A stretch of 64,000 bases of DNA. Source: Sphingomicrobium arenosum (GTDB lineage Bacteria; Pseudomonadota; Alphaproteobacteria; Sphingomonadales; Sphingomonadaceae). Positions 47,040 through 57,479 of the stretch are shown in pieces; the stretch's first letter is position 1; the number at the start of each line of letters is the position of its first letter. The position numbers and the translations under genes were made by a program. The notes beneath the pieces were generated by a model, which saw only the letters and a program-made list of their open reading frames with translations, ran no database searches and had not been told where the DNA came from. Location of the stretch: positions 1,488,001 to 1,552,000 of the forward strand of contig NZ_JANPVN010000001.1 in the NCBI RefSeq assembly GCF_026157085.1. Direction: 5' to 3'.

Positions 47040-47899
47040 CAGTCGACCCTCCGTGCATCGCTGGCGGCGGCGGCGGCTTCCTCGCGCGCCTCGACGAATT
47101 CGGGGCTGCGCGCCACCGCCTTGCCGGGCAGGCGGAGGTCGTAGCGCTCGACCCCGACGCCGAGCAGCGCGGCCTTGGCGTCAAGCGCCATGAATTTTTC
47201 CAGCGCCTCGCCCGCGGCGCGCTCGCCCTCGGGCAAAGCGAGGATCTCGCCCGTCTGGACGTTGAGGTCCCAGCGTCGCCCCGACACCCAGCGCGCCGAG
47301 GCGAGCTGCGGCTTCAAGGCGGGGACGCGCGCCATGAGCCGCTCCAGTTGAGCAAGTTCGCGATTGGCGCCGGCGCCGATGAGCAGCGGAAGGTCGGGCA
47401 TTTCGGCGACAGGCACGCGTTCGAGCACGACGCCTTCGGCATCGACGAGGAATAGGCGATCCTCGCCCTGCCACAAGGCGGCGGGCTGGCGCTCGACCAT
47501 GTCGATGACCAGCGTGTCGGGATAGCGGCGCGAGACGCGGGCATCCTTCACATAGGGAAATTCCAAGAGCTCGGCGCGAAGGTCGGCGACGTCGACAAGC
47601 GGCAGCGCGCGCGCATGTTCCTCCAGCGCGATTTGATAGACCGCGTCCGAATCCATCTGCTCGATGCCCTTGATGTCGATGCGGCTGACCTCGAGCCCCA
47701 TGCGCCCCATGCCCTCGCCCATCGCCCGGCCGATCATCTGGTGCACCCCGAGCGCTGCGAGCGCGACCACAGCCGCGACCATGGCGGCGCCGACCATGAC
47801 GATTCGCAGCAGCCGCTCGGCGCCGGGGGTCGCCTGCACCGTGCGCCGCTTGGGCGTTGGCGCGCTCTTGCGCTTCTTAGGAGTCCCCCCACGCGCCAT
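47039..47899 (-). CDS. ftsQ: Cell division protein FtsQ
   Basis: 286 residues from ATG at 47899, overlapping the ddl stop in TGATG. A basic cytoplasmic tail and one membrane helix (about 33-56) are followed by a POTRA domain (LEVSRIDIKGIEQMDSDAVY, FPYVKDARVSRRYPDTLVID) and the FtsQ beta domain. It links early and late divisome proteins with FtsB and FtsL. Confidence 0.95.
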   Translation of the reverse strand: MARGGTPKKRKSAPTPKRRTVQATPGAERLLRIVMVGAAMVAAVVALAALGVHQMIGRAMGEGMGRMGLEVSRIDIKGIEQMDSDAVYQIALEEHARALPLVDVADLRAELLEFPYVKDARVSRRYPDTLVIDMVERQPAALWQGEDRLFLVDAEGVVLERVPVAEMPDLPLLIGAGANRELAQLERLMARVPALKPQLASARWVSGRRWDLNVQTGEILALPEGERAAGEALEKFMALDAKAALLGVGVERYDLRLPGKAVARSPEFVEAREEAAAAASDARRVD

Positions 47900-48816
47900 C
47901 AGCCAAGCGCCTCGGCGATCAGGCGTTCGCACAATTCGCCATAGTCGATGCCCCGCGCCTTGGCCTGTTCGGGCACGAGGCTGAGCGGGGTCATGCCGGG
48001 CTGGGTGTTGGTTTCGAGCAGGAACAGGCCGTCCATCCCGCGCTCTTCGTCCCAGCGGAAATCGGAGCGCGAACAACCCTTGCAGCCAAGGAGGCGATGC
48101 GCCTTCAAGGTGAGGTCCTTCATTCGCTCGGCGATGTCGGCGGGCACTTCGGCGGGGCAGACGTGGACGGTCTGGCCTTCCTCATATTTGTGGGCGAAAT
48201 CATACCAGCCGCTGGCGATCTTGAGTTCGGTCACCTCGAGCGCCTCGTCGCCCAGCACCGCGACGGTCAGTTCGTGCCCGGCGATATATTCCTCGGCGAG
48301 CAGCCGGTCGAACTCCTGCCACGGGCCGGTGCTCTCGGGCGTGATGGGTCCCGTTTCGTCGGTGACGATGGCGACCCCCACGGACGAGCCTTCGTCGACG
48401 GGCTTGAGGACATAGGGGCGCGGCAGCGGGTCGCCCGCATAGACGCTTTCGCTCTCCACGATACGGCCCGGCGGCATCGGAATGCCGTGCGGTTCGAGCA
48501 CCGCCTTGGTCAGCTGCTTGTCGATGGCGACCGCCGAGGTCGTGACGCCCGAATGGGTATAGGGGATCTGCATCAGGTCGAGCATGCCCTGCACCGTGCC
48601 ATCCTCGCCCGGCGTGCCATGGAGCGCGTTGAAAACGACGTCGGGGCGAAGCTCGGCGATCACGGCGGCGACATTGCGGTCCATGTCGACGGGCGTGACG
48701 TTCGACCAGCCGCGTTCGCGCAGCGCCTTCACCACGCCCTCGCCCGACGACAATGACACGTCGCGTTCGGCGGACCAGCCACCCATCAGCACCACGACCT
48801 TCATGTCCTTGTTCAT
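47899..48816 (-). CDS. ddl: D-alanine-D-alanine ligase
   Basis: 305 residues from ATG at 48816, supported by GGAG 5 nt upstream; the longer frame runs into repeat copy 5. ATP-grasp motifs: VVVLMGGWSAERDVSLSSG, VFNALHGTPGEDGTVQG, FLLETNTQPGMTPLSLVP. It makes the D-Ala-D-Ala used by MurF. It is transcribed with murB upstream and ftsQ downstream. Confidence 0.97.
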   Translation of the reverse strand: MNKDMKVVVLMGGWSAERDVSLSSGEGVVKALRERGWSNVTPVDMDRNVAAVIAELRPDVVFNALHGTPGEDGTVQGMLDLMQIPYTHSGVTTSAVAIDKQLTKAVLEPHGIPMPPGRIVESESVYAGDPLPRPYVLKPVDEGSSVGVAIVTDETGPITPESTGPWQEFDRLLAEEYIAGHELTVAVLGDEALEVTELKIASGWYDFAHKYEEGQTVHVCPAEVPADIAERMKDLTLKAHRLLGCKGCSRSDFRWDEERGMDGLFLLETNTQPGMTPLSLVPEQAKARGIDYGELCERLIAEALG

Positions 48817-48824
48817 ACTCACTC

Positions 48825-48920
48825 CGTCATCCCAGCGAAGGCTGGGATCCATGCCAGCTCATGTTCGACCAGGCCGGCGGCAGCGCGCCGACATGGGCCC
48901 CAGCCTACGCTGGGGCGACG
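48825..48920. repeat. Two-hairpin intergenic repeat, copy 5
   Basis: The left unit is the AT form (CGTCATCCCAGC / GCTGGGATCCATG) and the right unit the GC form (GGGCCCCAGC / GCTGGGGCGACG), with a long centre. It fills the gap between murB and ddl within the dcw cluster. Confidence 0.95.
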
Positions 48921-48934
48921 AGAAATTCGAGCGA

Positions 48935-49825
48935 CTATCGCCGCCCCACCCGCTTGATTTCCCATTCGAGCTCCTGGCCCGAATGCTTCTTCACCCGTTC
49001 GCGTACCTCGTCACCGAGATCCTCGATATCGGCACTGGTCGCATCGCCCGTGTTGATGAGGAAGTTGGTGTGCTTTTCCGAGACCTGCGCGCCGCCCTTC
49101 CTGAGGCCGCGACACCCCGCCTCGTCGACGAATTTCCAGGCCGAGCCGCCTTCGGGGTTCTTGAACGTCGAGCCGCCCGTCTTGGTACGCACCGGCTGCG
49201 ACGCCTCGCGCGATTCCTGGATGCGGTCCATCTCGGCCTGGATCACCTCGGGCTTCTCGGGGTGGCCTTGAAGCGTGGCCGAGACGACGATCGCGCCTTC
49301 GGGCAGGTCGCTGTGGCGATAGGAATAGCCGAGTTGGTCGTTCGACCAGGTCTCGAGCGTGCCGTCGCGCCGCACGATCTGCGCCTCAGTCAGGATCTCG
49401 CAGGTCTCGCGCCCGTAGGCGCCGCCGTTCATCCGCACGAAGCCGCCGAGCGTGCCCGGGATCGAGCGCAGGAATTCCATCCCGCCGATGCCCGCATCGC
49501 GCGCGGTCGAGGAGATGAGGACGCCATGCGCGCCCCCGCCTGCCTTGAGCGTGACTTCGTCGACCTGCTCGACTTGGGCGAAGGCTTTGGGCAGCTTGAC
49601 CACCACGCCTTCGACGCCGCCGTCGCGGATGATGAGGTTGGAGCCGAGTCCCAAGCCCATGACCGGCACGTCGTCATCGAGCTGCGACAGGAAAGCGGTG
49701 AGGTCGTCGACGTCGGCGGGTTCGAACAGCCAGTCGGCATGGCCGCCCGACTTGAACCAGACGAGCTTGGCGAGGGGCGCGTCGGCCTTGAGCTTGCCGC
49801 GTACTGAAATCTCGTCGGGCTTCAC
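48935..49825 (-). CDS. murB: UDP-N-acetylenolpyruvoylglucosamine reductase
   Basis: 296 residues from GTG at 49825, which overlaps the murC stop as GTGA and has GAGGAA upstream. FAD-binding motifs [16 protein letters not shown] and [18 protein letters not shown]; the active-site region [11 protein letters not shown] and [15 protein letters not shown] are present. It reduces the enolpyruvyl group to make UDP-MurNAc. Confidence 0.97.
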   Translation of the reverse strand: MKPDEISVRGKLKADAPLAKLVWFKSGGHADWLFEPADVDDLTAFLSQLDDDVPVMGLGLGSNLIIRDGGVEGVVVKLPKAFAQVEQVDEVTLKAGGGAHGVLISSTARDAGIGGMEFLRSIPGTLGGFVRMNGGAYGRETCEILTEAQIVRRDGTLETWSNDQLGYSYRHSDLPEGAIVVSATLQGHPEKPEVIQAEMDRIQESREASQPVRTKTGGSTFKNPEGGSAWKFVDEAGCRGLRKGGAQVSEKHTNFLINTGDATSADIEDLGDEVRERVKKHSGQELEWEIKRVGRR

Positions 49826-51237
49826 TTGTTCTTCCTCGCACTTTCGATGCCGTCGGCGAGGCGGGCCGCCCAACTGGTGATGTCGCCCGCGCCCATGCAC
49901 AGGATGACATCGCCCTTTGCCGCCACGTCGCGCAGCGCCAAGGCAAGGTCGGCCTCGTCCTCGACGGTGCGCACCATGCGGACCCCGCGATTGCGCAGAC
50001 CCTCGGCAAGCACCTCGGACGACACGCCCTCGATCGGCTCCTCGCCTGCCGCATAGACCGGCGTCACATAGACGATGTCGGCCTCGTTGAAGGCGGTCTG
50101 GAATTCCTCCATCAGGTCGCCGAGGCGCGAATAGCGGTGCGGCTGGACCACCGCGATGACGCGGCTGTCGGGGCAGGCATCGCGCGCCGCCTCGAGCACG
50201 GCGCGGATTTCCACGGGGTGATGCGCATAATCGTCGATGATCGTCGCGCCGCCGATTTCGCCGACCTTGGAGAAGCGCCGCTTGACGCCGTCGAAGCTCT
50301 TGAAGCCCTCGCGGATCTGCTCCTCGGTGACGCCCAGCTCCATCGCCGCGCCGATCGCGCCAAGCGCGTTCAGCACATTATGCTTGCCGGGGATGGGAAC
50401 GTGAATGTCCGACATCGTCGTCACGGCCCCATCGCGGTCGGTGTGCGCGACGTCGAAACAGGTGCCGCCCAGCTCGGGCCGGACATTGTCGGCACGAAGG
50501 TCGGCATTGGTCGAAAAACCATAGGTGCGGATGCGCCGATCCTGCACCTGCCCGATGACATTCTGCACCTCGGGATGGTCGATGCACATCACCGCGAGGC
50601 CGTAGAAAGGGACGTTCTCGACGAATTGCGCGAAGGCCGCCTTCACCCCGTCGAAGTCGCCATAATGGTCGAGATGCTCGGGATCGATATTGGTGACGAT
50701 CGCGATCGTGCCGTCCAATCGGAGGAAGCTGCCGTCGCTCTCGTCGGCCTCGACCACCATCCAGTCGCTGCTGCCGAGGCGCGCGTTGGAGCCATAGCGA
50801 TTGATGATGCCGCCGTTGATGACGGTTGGATCGATCCCGCCCGCATCCAGGAGCGCGGCGACCATCGAGGTCGTCGTCGTCTTGCCGTGCGTGCCCGCCA
50901 CCGCGACGGTCTGCTGCATCCGCATCAGCTCGGCGAGCATCTCGGAGCGCTTGACCAGCGGCAGGCGCTTTTCGGACGCGGCCTGTACCTCGGGATTGGT
51001 GCGCCGGATCGCGGTCGAACAGACCACGACTTCGGCATCGCCGAGATTGTCGGGTTCATGGCCGATATGGACGGTGATGCCGGCATCGCGCAGCTTCTGC
51101 GTGACCGGCCCGTCCTTCATGTCGCTGCCCTGCACCTTGTAGCCCAATTGGTGCATCACCTCGGCGATGCCCGACATGCCGATGCCGCCGATACCCACGA
51201 AGTGAATGGTGCCGAGATCCCTGCCGAGCGCCTTCAT
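49822..51237 (-). CDS. murC: UDP-N-acetylmuramate-L-alanine ligase
   Basis: 471 residues. An N-terminal Rossmann motif ([18 protein letters not shown]), the ATP loop [12 protein letters not shown] at about 114-125, and [10 protein letters not shown] identify a Mur ligase of the MurC type. It adds L-alanine to UDP-MurNAc. It overlaps murB and murG by 4 nt each. Confidence 0.98.
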   Translation of the reverse strand: MKALGRDLGTIHFVGIGGIGMSGIAEVMHQLGYKVQGSDMKDGPVTQKLRDAGITVHIGHEPDNLGDAEVVVCSTAIRRTNPEVQAASEKRLPLVKRSEMLAELMRMQQTVAVAGTHGKTTTTSMVAALLDAGGIDPTVINGGIINRYGSNARLGSSDWMVVEADESDGSFLRLDGTIAIVTNIDPEHLDHYGDFDGVKAAFAQFVENVPFYGLAVMCIDHPEVQNVIGQVQDRRIRTYGFSTNADLRADNVRPELGGTCFDVAHTDRDGAVTTMSDIHVPIPGKHNVLNALGAIGAAMELGVTEEQIREGFKSFDGVKRRFSKVGEIGGATIIDDYAHHPVEIRAVLEAARDACPDSRVIAVVQPHRYSRLGDLMEEFQTAFNEADIVYVTPVYAAGEEPIEGVSSEVLAEGLRNRGVRMVRTVEDEADLALALRDVAAKGDVILCMGAGDITSWAARLADGIESARKNK

Positions 51238-52388
51238 GCGGGCACCCCCAATCCCGACGCACGGGGCGTCGGGTTGGCCGCCCCCACCATGCCGACCGGC
51301 ACGGGGGTATCGCCCGCCGCGATCCGTTCGACGAGGTCGGCGAGGTCCTCGGCGGCACGCGGGCGTCCGACCGAGAGGCTGCGCTGCGCCGCGGTGGCCA
51401 GCGCCTCGCCGTCGCCTGCGATCTCCTCGATCTGGCGTGCGAGCTTTTCGGGCGTGAAGTCGGGCTGCTTGATCATCGCCGCGCCGCCCGCCTTGGCCAT
51501 TTCCATGGCATTGAAGGTCTGATGGTCATCGGTCGCGATGGGGAGCGGCACGAGGATCGCGGGGCGCCCCGCCGCCGTCAGTTCAGCGATGGTCGAGGCA
51601 CCCGCACGCGCGATGACGAGATGCGCATTGCCGATGCGGCGCGGCATGTCCTCGATATAGGTCAGCGTTTCCGCCGGGATGTCGAGGTCGGCATAGCGGG
51701 CGCGGACCCGGTCGATGTCTTCAGGGCGGCACTGCTGGACGACATTGAGGCGGTGGCGCAGGCCTTCATCGAGCTGGCCGAGCGCCTCGGGAACCACCTC
51801 GCCGAGGATGCTGGCGCCCTGGCTGCCACCGGTGACGAGAAGGTGGAAGGGGCTGGTTTCGTCCAAGGGCGGAAAGGGCATTTCGCCCAGCCGCGCCACT
51901 TCGACGCGCACCGGGTTGCCGACCAGCGCTTCCTTCCTCTTGTCCTTCGAACGATGCACGGTCTTGTAGGCGGTCGCCACCGCCTTGGCGCGGCCCGCGA
52001 GCATGCGGTTGACGCGGCCGAGCACGGCATTTTGTTCATGCAGGATCGTCGGCACGCCTTCCGCATGCGCGGCGAGCAGTGCGGGGAAGGCCGGATAGCC
52101 GCCGAAGCCGACGACGCAATCGGGGGTGAAGTCGCGGTACAAGGCCCGCGCCGCCTTGCGGCCCTTGAGGACGCTGAAAAAGGCCTTGACGAGCCCGAGC
52201 GGTCCGCCGCCGAGCCGTCCGGCGGGCAGCACCTCGACCGGCACGTCGTCGAAGATCGCGGGGATCTTTGCGCCGCGCGCGTCGGTGACGAGCATGACGC
52301 CGTGGCCGCGGGCCTTCAGTTCGTTGGCCAGCGCATGCGCGGGGACCATATGGCCACCGGTCCCACCGGCTGCCAGCGTGATATTCAT
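51234..52388 (-). CDS. murG: Lipid II synthase MurG, N-acetylglucosaminyltransferase
   Basis: 384 residues from ATG at 52388, with GGAG 6 nt upstream and a 4-nt overlap with ftsW. Motifs: [17 protein letters not shown] at the N-terminus, [11 protein letters not shown] in the middle and [20 protein letters not shown] for UDP-GlcNAc binding. It converts lipid I to lipid II on the inner face of the membrane. Confidence 0.98.
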   Translation of the reverse strand: MNITLAAGGTGGHMVPAHALANELKARGHGVMLVTDARGAKIPAIFDDVPVEVLPAGRLGGGPLGLVKAFFSVLKGRKAARALYRDFTPDCVVGFGGYPAFPALLAAHAEGVPTILHEQNAVLGRVNRMLAGRAKAVATAYKTVHRSKDKRKEALVGNPVRVEVARLGEMPFPPLDETSPFHLLVTGGSQGASILGEVVPEALGQLDEGLRHRLNVVQQCRPEDIDRVRARYADLDIPAETLTYIEDMPRRIGNAHLVIARAGASTIAELTAAGRPAILVPLPIATDDHQTFNAMEMAKAGGAAMIKQPDFTPEKLARQIEEIAGDGEALATAAQRSLSVGRPRAAEDLADLVERIAAGDTPVPVGMVGAANPTPRASGLGVPA

Positions 52389-53554
52389 GTTCCGCTCCAT
52401 CGGACCACATAGGGTGATCGGTTGAGATAGGGGTTCCGGCGGCTGAAAGCGAGCAGCAATCCCATGCCGATCGACAGCGCCAGCATCGAGCTGCCGCCAT
52501 AGGAAATGAAGGGCAAGGTCATGCCCTTCGACGGCGCGATCTGGACGTTGACCGCCATGTTGATGAACGCCTGCAAGCCGAATTGCAGGACGAGGCCTGC
52601 CGAGGCGAGGATGGCGAGCGCATCGTCCTCATCGAGGAGCTTCACCAGCACCCGCGCGACGATCATGAAATAGAGGATGGCGACGGCAAGGCAGGCGACC
52701 AGCCCGAATTCCTCGCCGATGACGCTGAAGATATAGTCGGTATGCGGCTCGGGCAGCGAGAATTTGAGTTCGCCCGCCCCCGGTCCCGCGCCGAACAGGC
52801 CGCCCGCGGTCAGCGTCGCCATGGCCTTGTCGGTCTGGAAGCTGTCGCCCTCGCCGAACAGGAAGGCGTCGATGCGGGTCGTCGCCACGTCATAGAAGAA
52901 ATAAGCGAGGATGATGCCGACGAGTCCTGCCACGCCCATGCCCACCACCAGCTTCATCCGTGCCCCCGCCAATGCGAACAGCGCCGCCCAGGTCGCGAGG
53001 AAGATGACGGTGGTGCCGAAATCGGGCTGGCGCATGAGAAGCAAGGCGGTGAAGGCGGCGAGCCCGCCGCTCGCCCCGGCCCGCGCGAGGAAGCTCCACT
53101 TGCGGGTGAAGAGGAAGGCCAGCGCCACGACATAGACGGGTTTCAGGAATTCGGACGGCTGGACCCGCGACACGCCGAAATCGAGCCAGCGCCGCGCCCC
53201 GTTCACCTCGCTGCCGAGCCACGGCACCAACGCCAGCGCGACGAGGCCGACGGCGGTGGCGAGGAGGCATAGCCGCGTGAGCAATTCGCGCGGCATGGCC
53301 GAGACGAGAAACATCACCGGCAGCGACACGATGATCCAACCGAGCTGGCGCCAGAAGAAATAAAGTTCGGGCAGCCGCGCGGTGGCCGAGGAATAGCGAT
53401 CCGCCGCCGCGGGGCTCGCCGCCGCCACCGCCACCAGCCCGATGGCGATGAGCACGAACAGCAGCGCGATCAGCGTGCGATCGACTTCCCAATACCATTG
53501 GCTCTGCGCCGAACGGTCGGAACGGCCATAGCTGGCGGGGCGCAGCTTGAGCAT
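52385..53554 (-). CDS. ftsW: FtsW, septal peptidoglycan polymerase (SEDS family)
   Basis: 389 residues with about ten membrane helices. SEDS features: WLDFGVSRVQPSEFLKPVYV and the C-terminal FISYGGSSMLALSIGMGLLL. With FtsI it polymerises septal glycan strands from lipid II. It is 3 nt downstream of murD and overlaps murG by 4 nt. Confidence 0.97.
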   Translation of the reverse strand: MLKLRPASYGRSDRSAQSQWYWEVDRTLIALLFVLIAIGLVAVAAASPAAADRYSSATARLPELYFFWRQLGWIIVSLPVMFLVSAMPRELLTRLCLLATAVGLVALALVPWLGSEVNGARRWLDFGVSRVQPSEFLKPVYVVALAFLFTRKWSFLARAGASGGLAAFTALLLMRQPDFGTTVIFLATWAALFALAGARMKLVVGMGVAGLVGIILAYFFYDVATTRIDAFLFGEGDSFQTDKAMATLTAGGLFGAGPGAGELKFSLPEPHTDYIFSVIGEEFGLVACLAVAILYFMIVARVLVKLLDEDDALAILASAGLVLQFGLQAFINMAVNVQIAPSKGMTLPFISYGGSSMLALSIGMGLLLAFSRRNPYLNRSPYVVRWSGT

Positions 53555-53557
53555 CGC

Positions 53558-54781
53558 CTAGAGCGCCTCCACGGCGGCGCGGAACGCCTCGCCCCGCGCT
53601 TCGAAGTCCCTAAACTGGTCGAAGCTCGCACAGGCCGGGGACAGGAGCACGGTCTCGCCCGGCTGCGCTGCTGCCGCGGCCTGTTCTACCGCTGCCTCGA
53701 TGGTGCCCGTCTTCACGACCTCCACCTTGCCGTCCAGCGCGTCCCCGAACAAGTCCTGCGCCTCGCCGACGAGATAGGCGCAAACGATGCGGCCGAAATG
53801 CGGTTCGAGCGCCGTGAGGTCGCCCGACTTGGCCCGTCCGCCCGCGATCCAGTGAATGCGATCGAAGGCGGCGAGCGCGGGAGCGACGCTGTCGACATTG
53901 GTCGCCTTGCTGTCGTTGATGAAGGCGACGCCTTGCTTTTCGGCCACGCGCTCCATCCGGTGCGGCAGGCCGGCGAAGCTCGCCAGCCCCTTCTCGATCT
54001 CGTCGCGGTGAAGTCCGAGTGCCGAACAGGCGATGATCGCGGCCGCCGCATTTTGCGCATTGTGCGGGCCGGCGAGCGCGGGCGACCAATGTTCATTGCC
54101 CCCCGGCACCTCGATCTCGCGCATGTCGACGGCGACGCCCTCGTGCGACTGCATCGAGAAGAGGCGCTCCTTGGAGGCGACATAGTTGTCGAATTCACCG
54201 TCATAGCGGTCGAGATGGTCGGGGGTGATGTTGAGCAGGACCGCCACCTCGCAATCGAGGCTCTGCGTGAGGTCGATCTGGTAGGAGGAGAGTTCGAGCA
54301 CATAAGCGCTGCCCTCCGGTAGGGGGTCGAGGCTCAGGATCGGTTCGCCGATATTGCCCGCCGCGACGCTGCCCACCCCCGCCTCGCGCAGGATGTGGTC
54401 GATGAGCGCGGTCGTCGTCGACTTGCCGTTGGTGCCGGTGGTGCCGACGACGACATGGCGCGGCAGGCCGGGGCGGGCGCGCGCGAACAGTTCGACATCG
54501 CCGATGACCTCGCAATTGGCGCGTCTTGCGAGCGCGGCGATGGGGTGCGTGTTGATCGGCACCCCGGGCGACACGACGAGCGCATCATAGCCTTCGAGGC
54601 CGGTGTCGATGAAGTTCACCCGTTCGGCAAAGGGGTTGGCGCGGCCGCGCGCCTCTTCATTGTCGTCCCAGCAAGCGACCGTGGCGCCCGAGCGCACCAG
54701 CGCCGACACCGTGGCCAGTCCCGAACGGGCGAGACCGTAGACGGCGTAACGCTTGCCCTGCCATGCCTCCGATAGGATCAC
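53558..54781 (-). CDS. murD: UDP-N-acetylmuramoylalanine-D-glutamate ligase
   Basis: 407 residues from GTG at 54781, with GAGGGGG 5 nt upstream. Mur ligase motifs: VVGTTGTNGKSTTTALIDHI, LELSSYQIDL, LNITPDHLDRYDG. It adds D-glutamate to UDP-MurNAc-L-Ala. Repeat copy 6 lies between it and mraY. Confidence 0.98.
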   Translation of the reverse strand: MILSEAWQGKRYAVYGLARSGLATVSALVRSGATVACWDDNEEARGRANPFAERVNFIDTGLEGYDALVVSPGVPINTHPIAALARRANCEVIGDVELFARARPGLPRHVVVGTTGTNGKSTTTALIDHILREAGVGSVAAGNIGEPILSLDPLPEGSAYVLELSSYQIDLTQSLDCEVAVLLNITPDHLDRYDGEFDNYVASKERLFSMQSHEGVAVDMREIEVPGGNEHWSPALAGPHNAQNAAAAIIACSALGLHRDEIEKGLASFAGLPHRMERVAEKQGVAFINDSKATNVDSVAPALAAFDRIHWIAGGRAKSGDLTALEPHFGRIVCAYLVGEAQDLFGDALDGKVEVVKTGTIEAAVEQAAAAAQPGETVLLSPACASFDQFRDFEARGEAFRAAVEAL

Positions 54782-54795
54782 CGACGCCCCCTCTT

Positions 54796-54882
54796 GTCAT
54801 CATCCCAGCGGAGGCTGGGATCCAACCCATGGCCGGTCGGCGCTGCGAGCCGACATGGGCCCCAGCCTACGCTGGGGCGACG
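54796..54882. repeat. Two-hairpin intergenic repeat, copy 6
   Basis: The left unit is the AT form (CATCCCAGC / GCTGGGATCC) and the right unit the GC form (GGGCCCCAGC / GCTGGGGCGACG). It fills the mraY-murD gap. Confidence 0.93.
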
Positions 54883-54911
54883 ACGGTGAGAAACGAAAAA
54901 CGTCGACGATG

Positions 54912-55982
54912 TCACCGCAGTTTCAGCGTCGACAGGCCGGCGAGCGCGAGGACGAAGCTGATGATCCAGAAGCGGATCACCACCGTCGGCTCGCTCCACC
55001 CCATCTGTTCGAAGTGATGGTGGATGGGCGCCATCTTGAAGATGCGCTTGCCGGTGCGCTTGAAGAAGAAGACCTGGAGGATCACGCTGACCGCCTCGAG
55101 GACGAACAGCCCGCCGACGATCGCCAGCACGAATTCATGGTGCGTCGCGACCGCCACCGCGCCCAGCGCGCCGCCGAGCGCGAGGCTGCCGGTGTCGCCC
55201 ATGAAGACGGCGGCAGGCGGCGCGTTGAACCAGAGGAAGGCGAGCCCCGCGCCGACGATGGCGAGCAGCACGACCGCGAGATCACCGACGCCGAGCACGT
55301 GCGGAATGCCGAGATAGGCCGAGAAGACCGCATTGCCGACGAGATAGGCGATGAGCGCGAAGGTCACGCTGGCGATGATTACCGGCATGGTGGCGAGCCC
55401 GTCCAAGCCGTCGGTCAGGTTCACCGCATTGCCGAAGGCGACGATCACGAACGCCCCGAAGGCGATGTAGAGCCAGCCGATGTCCATCACCGGCCCCGAG
55501 ACGAAGGGCAGGTGCAAATTGGTGCCGGACAGGTCGACCATCAGCCAGGTGGCGAAGCCCGCGATGATGAATTCGAGCAGCAGTCGCACCTTGCCGGGAA
55601 TGCCTGCGTGGTGCGCTTTTCGCACCTTGTCGTAATCGTCCATGAAGCCGATGAGCCCGAAGCCCGCCGTTACCAGCAGCACGGCCCAGACATAGCGGTT
55701 CGACAAGTCCATCCACAGGAAGACCGAGAGGAACACGCTGATGAGGATGAGCAGCCCGCCCATCGTCGGCGTCCCGCGCTTGGCAAGGTGCGATTGCGGC
55801 CCGTCGGCGCGGATCGGCTGTCCCTTGCCCTGCTTTTTGCGGAGCCAGGCGATGAAGGCCGGCCCGAGCAACAGCCCGATGAGCAGCGCGGTCCCCGTCG
55901 CAGCGCCCGCGCGGAAGGTGATGTAGCGGATGAGGTTCAGCGGCCCGGGAAAACCCAGCCATTCGGCAATCAGATAGAGCAT
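54912..55982 (-). CDS. mraY: Phospho-N-acetylmuramoyl-pentapeptide transferase
   Basis: 356 residues with about ten membrane helices. Conserved MraY motifs: [15 protein letters not shown], the aspartates of [21 protein letters not shown], and [17 protein letters not shown]. It makes lipid I from undecaprenyl phosphate. Its start shares one base with the murF stop (TAATG). Confidence 0.99.
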   Translation of the reverse strand: MLYLIAEWLGFPGPLNLIRYITFRAGAATGTALLIGLLLGPAFIAWLRKKQGKGQPIRADGPQSHLAKRGTPTMGGLLILISVFLSVFLWMDLSNRYVWAVLLVTAGFGLIGFMDDYDKVRKAHHAGIPGKVRLLLEFIIAGFATWLMVDLSGTNLHLPFVSGPVMDIGWLYIAFGAFVIVAFGNAVNLTDGLDGLATMPVIIASVTFALIAYLVGNAVFSAYLGIPHVLGVGDLAVVLLAIVGAGLAFLWFNAPPAAVFMGDTGSLALGGALGAVAVATHHEFVLAIVGGLFVLEAVSVILQVFFFKRTGKRIFKMAPIHHHFEQMGWSEPTVVIRFWIISFVLALAGLSTLKLR

Positions 55983-57364
55983 TATGCGCCGCCCCCTGCC
56001 ACTTTGGCGACCAGTTTGCCAAGTCCCATCGAATTCGACGCCTTCACGAGGATCGCGTCCCCGGCGCGCATCATCGTTAACAGGTTAGTCGTTGCGGCCT
56101 CGGCATCCTTGACGTGGACGACCTCTACCGGCGTGAGACTGAGCGCGTCGGCGAGCGGTGCGGTTTCCTCGCCCACCGCGATGACAAGGCTGACGCCTGC
56201 GGCCTGGACCGGCGCGGCGAGGTCGGCATGCGCCTTGGCACTGACCGCGCCCAATTCCTTCATGGTGCCGAGGACGGCGATCTTGCGCGTCGCCCTTTCC
56301 TCGGCGAGCGCCTTCAAGGTCGCCTCCATGCTCGCGGGATTGGCATTGTAGCTTTCATCGATCAGCAGCAGCTCGCCGCCCTCGACAGTCACGACGTGAC
56401 GTTCGCCCCGGCCTTTCAGCCCGCCCATTTCGGTCAGCGCCAAAGCGGCGCGCGCGACATCGCCGCCTACTTCGCCGATCGCGCTCAGCACGGTCAGCGC
56501 ATTCTGCACCCAATGCGCGCCGCGCTGCGAGACGGTGAAGGTCAGCCGCCGTCCCGGCAGGCGCGCGGTGACGAGGCTGCCGCCCGCCGCACTGGGGGCC
56601 GAATGAAGTACTGCCGCATCGCCCTCCTCGCCGCCGATGGTGAGGATCCGTGCCGCCTTGCCGCGCGCCGCCTTGATGAGCCGGTCGCGCTGGTCGGTGG
56701 CCTCGGGGACGAGCGCCACCCCGCCCGGCTCCAGTCCTTCGAAAATCTCGCCCTTGGCATCGGCGATGGCCTCGATGCTGCCGAGGTTCTCGATATGCGC
56801 GGGGGCGATGGCGGTGACGAGCGCGACATGGGGGCGCACCATCCGCGTCAGCGCGGCGATCTCGCCGGCATGGTTCATCCCCATTTCCTGCACCGCATAA
56901 AGCGTATCACGCGGCATCCGCGCGAGGCTGAGCGGCACGCCGGTGTGATTATTGTAGCTCTTGACCGAGCGATGGACGCGACCCGGGGCGAGCCGTTCGA
57001 GCGCTTCGGCAAGCGCCTCCTTGGTCGAGGTCTTGCCGACGCTGCCCGTTACGCCGAAGACGACGGCATCGTCGCTCAAACGCTCGCGCGCGGCGCGTGC
57101 CAACGCTTCCAGTGCGGCCGGTACATCGTCGACCAGCACATGCGGGCCGTCTACCGGCTGTGACACCAGCGCGGCGGCGGCGCCCTTGTCGAAAGCACCC
57201 GCGACGAAGTCGTGGCCGTCATGCACGGTCCCCGGCATGGCGACGAAGAGGAAGCCGTCCTCCACTTCGCGGCTGTCGAAGGCGACGCCGGTGACGGTGA
57301 AATTCCCGCTTGCGGTGCCGCCGGTGGCGACGACTATTTCCTCGGAGGTCCAAAGTGTCGTCAT
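55982..57364 (-). CDS. murF: UDP-MurNAc-tripeptide D-Ala-D-Ala ligase
   Basis: 460 residues from ATG at 57364, with GGAGG 7 nt upstream; the longer open frame upstream is translated from repeat copy 7 and is rejected. Mur ligase motifs: [47 protein letters not shown]. It adds the D-Ala-D-Ala made by Ddl. Confidence 0.97.
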   Translation of the reverse strand: MTTLWTSEEIVVATGGTASGNFTVTGVAFDSREVEDGFLFVAMPGTVHDGHDFVAGAFDKGAAAALVSQPVDGPHVLVDDVPAALEALARAARERLSDDAVVFGVTGSVGKTSTKEALAEALERLAPGRVHRSVKSYNNHTGVPLSLARMPRDTLYAVQEMGMNHAGEIAALTRMVRPHVALVTAIAPAHIENLGSIEAIADAKGEIFEGLEPGGVALVPEATDQRDRLIKAARGKAARILTIGGEEGDAAVLHSAPSAAGGSLVTARLPGRRLTFTVSQRGAHWVQNALTVLSAIGEVGGDVARAALALTEMGGLKGRGERHVVTVEGGELLLIDESYNANPASMEATLKALAEERATRKIAVLGTMKELGAVSAKAHADLAAPVQAAGVSLVIAVGEETAPLADALSLTPVEVVHVKDAEAATTNLLTMMRAGDAILVKASNSMGLGKLVAKVAGGGA

Positions 57365-57375
57365 CGCCGCGCCTC

Positions 57376-57460
57376 CGTTGCCCCAGCGGAGGCTGGGGCC
57401 CATGTCGAGGAGGATAGGCGCGGTTCGATGGCATGGGTCCCAGCCTTCGCTGGGATGACG
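57376..57460. repeat. Two-hairpin intergenic repeat, copy 7
   Basis: The left unit is the GC form (TGCCCCAGC / GCTGGGGCCCATG) and the right unit the AT form (GGGTCCCAGC / GCTGGGATGACG). It fills the murE-murF gap. Confidence 0.95.
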
Positions 57461-57479
57461 GCGGGGATTTTCAGATGGC

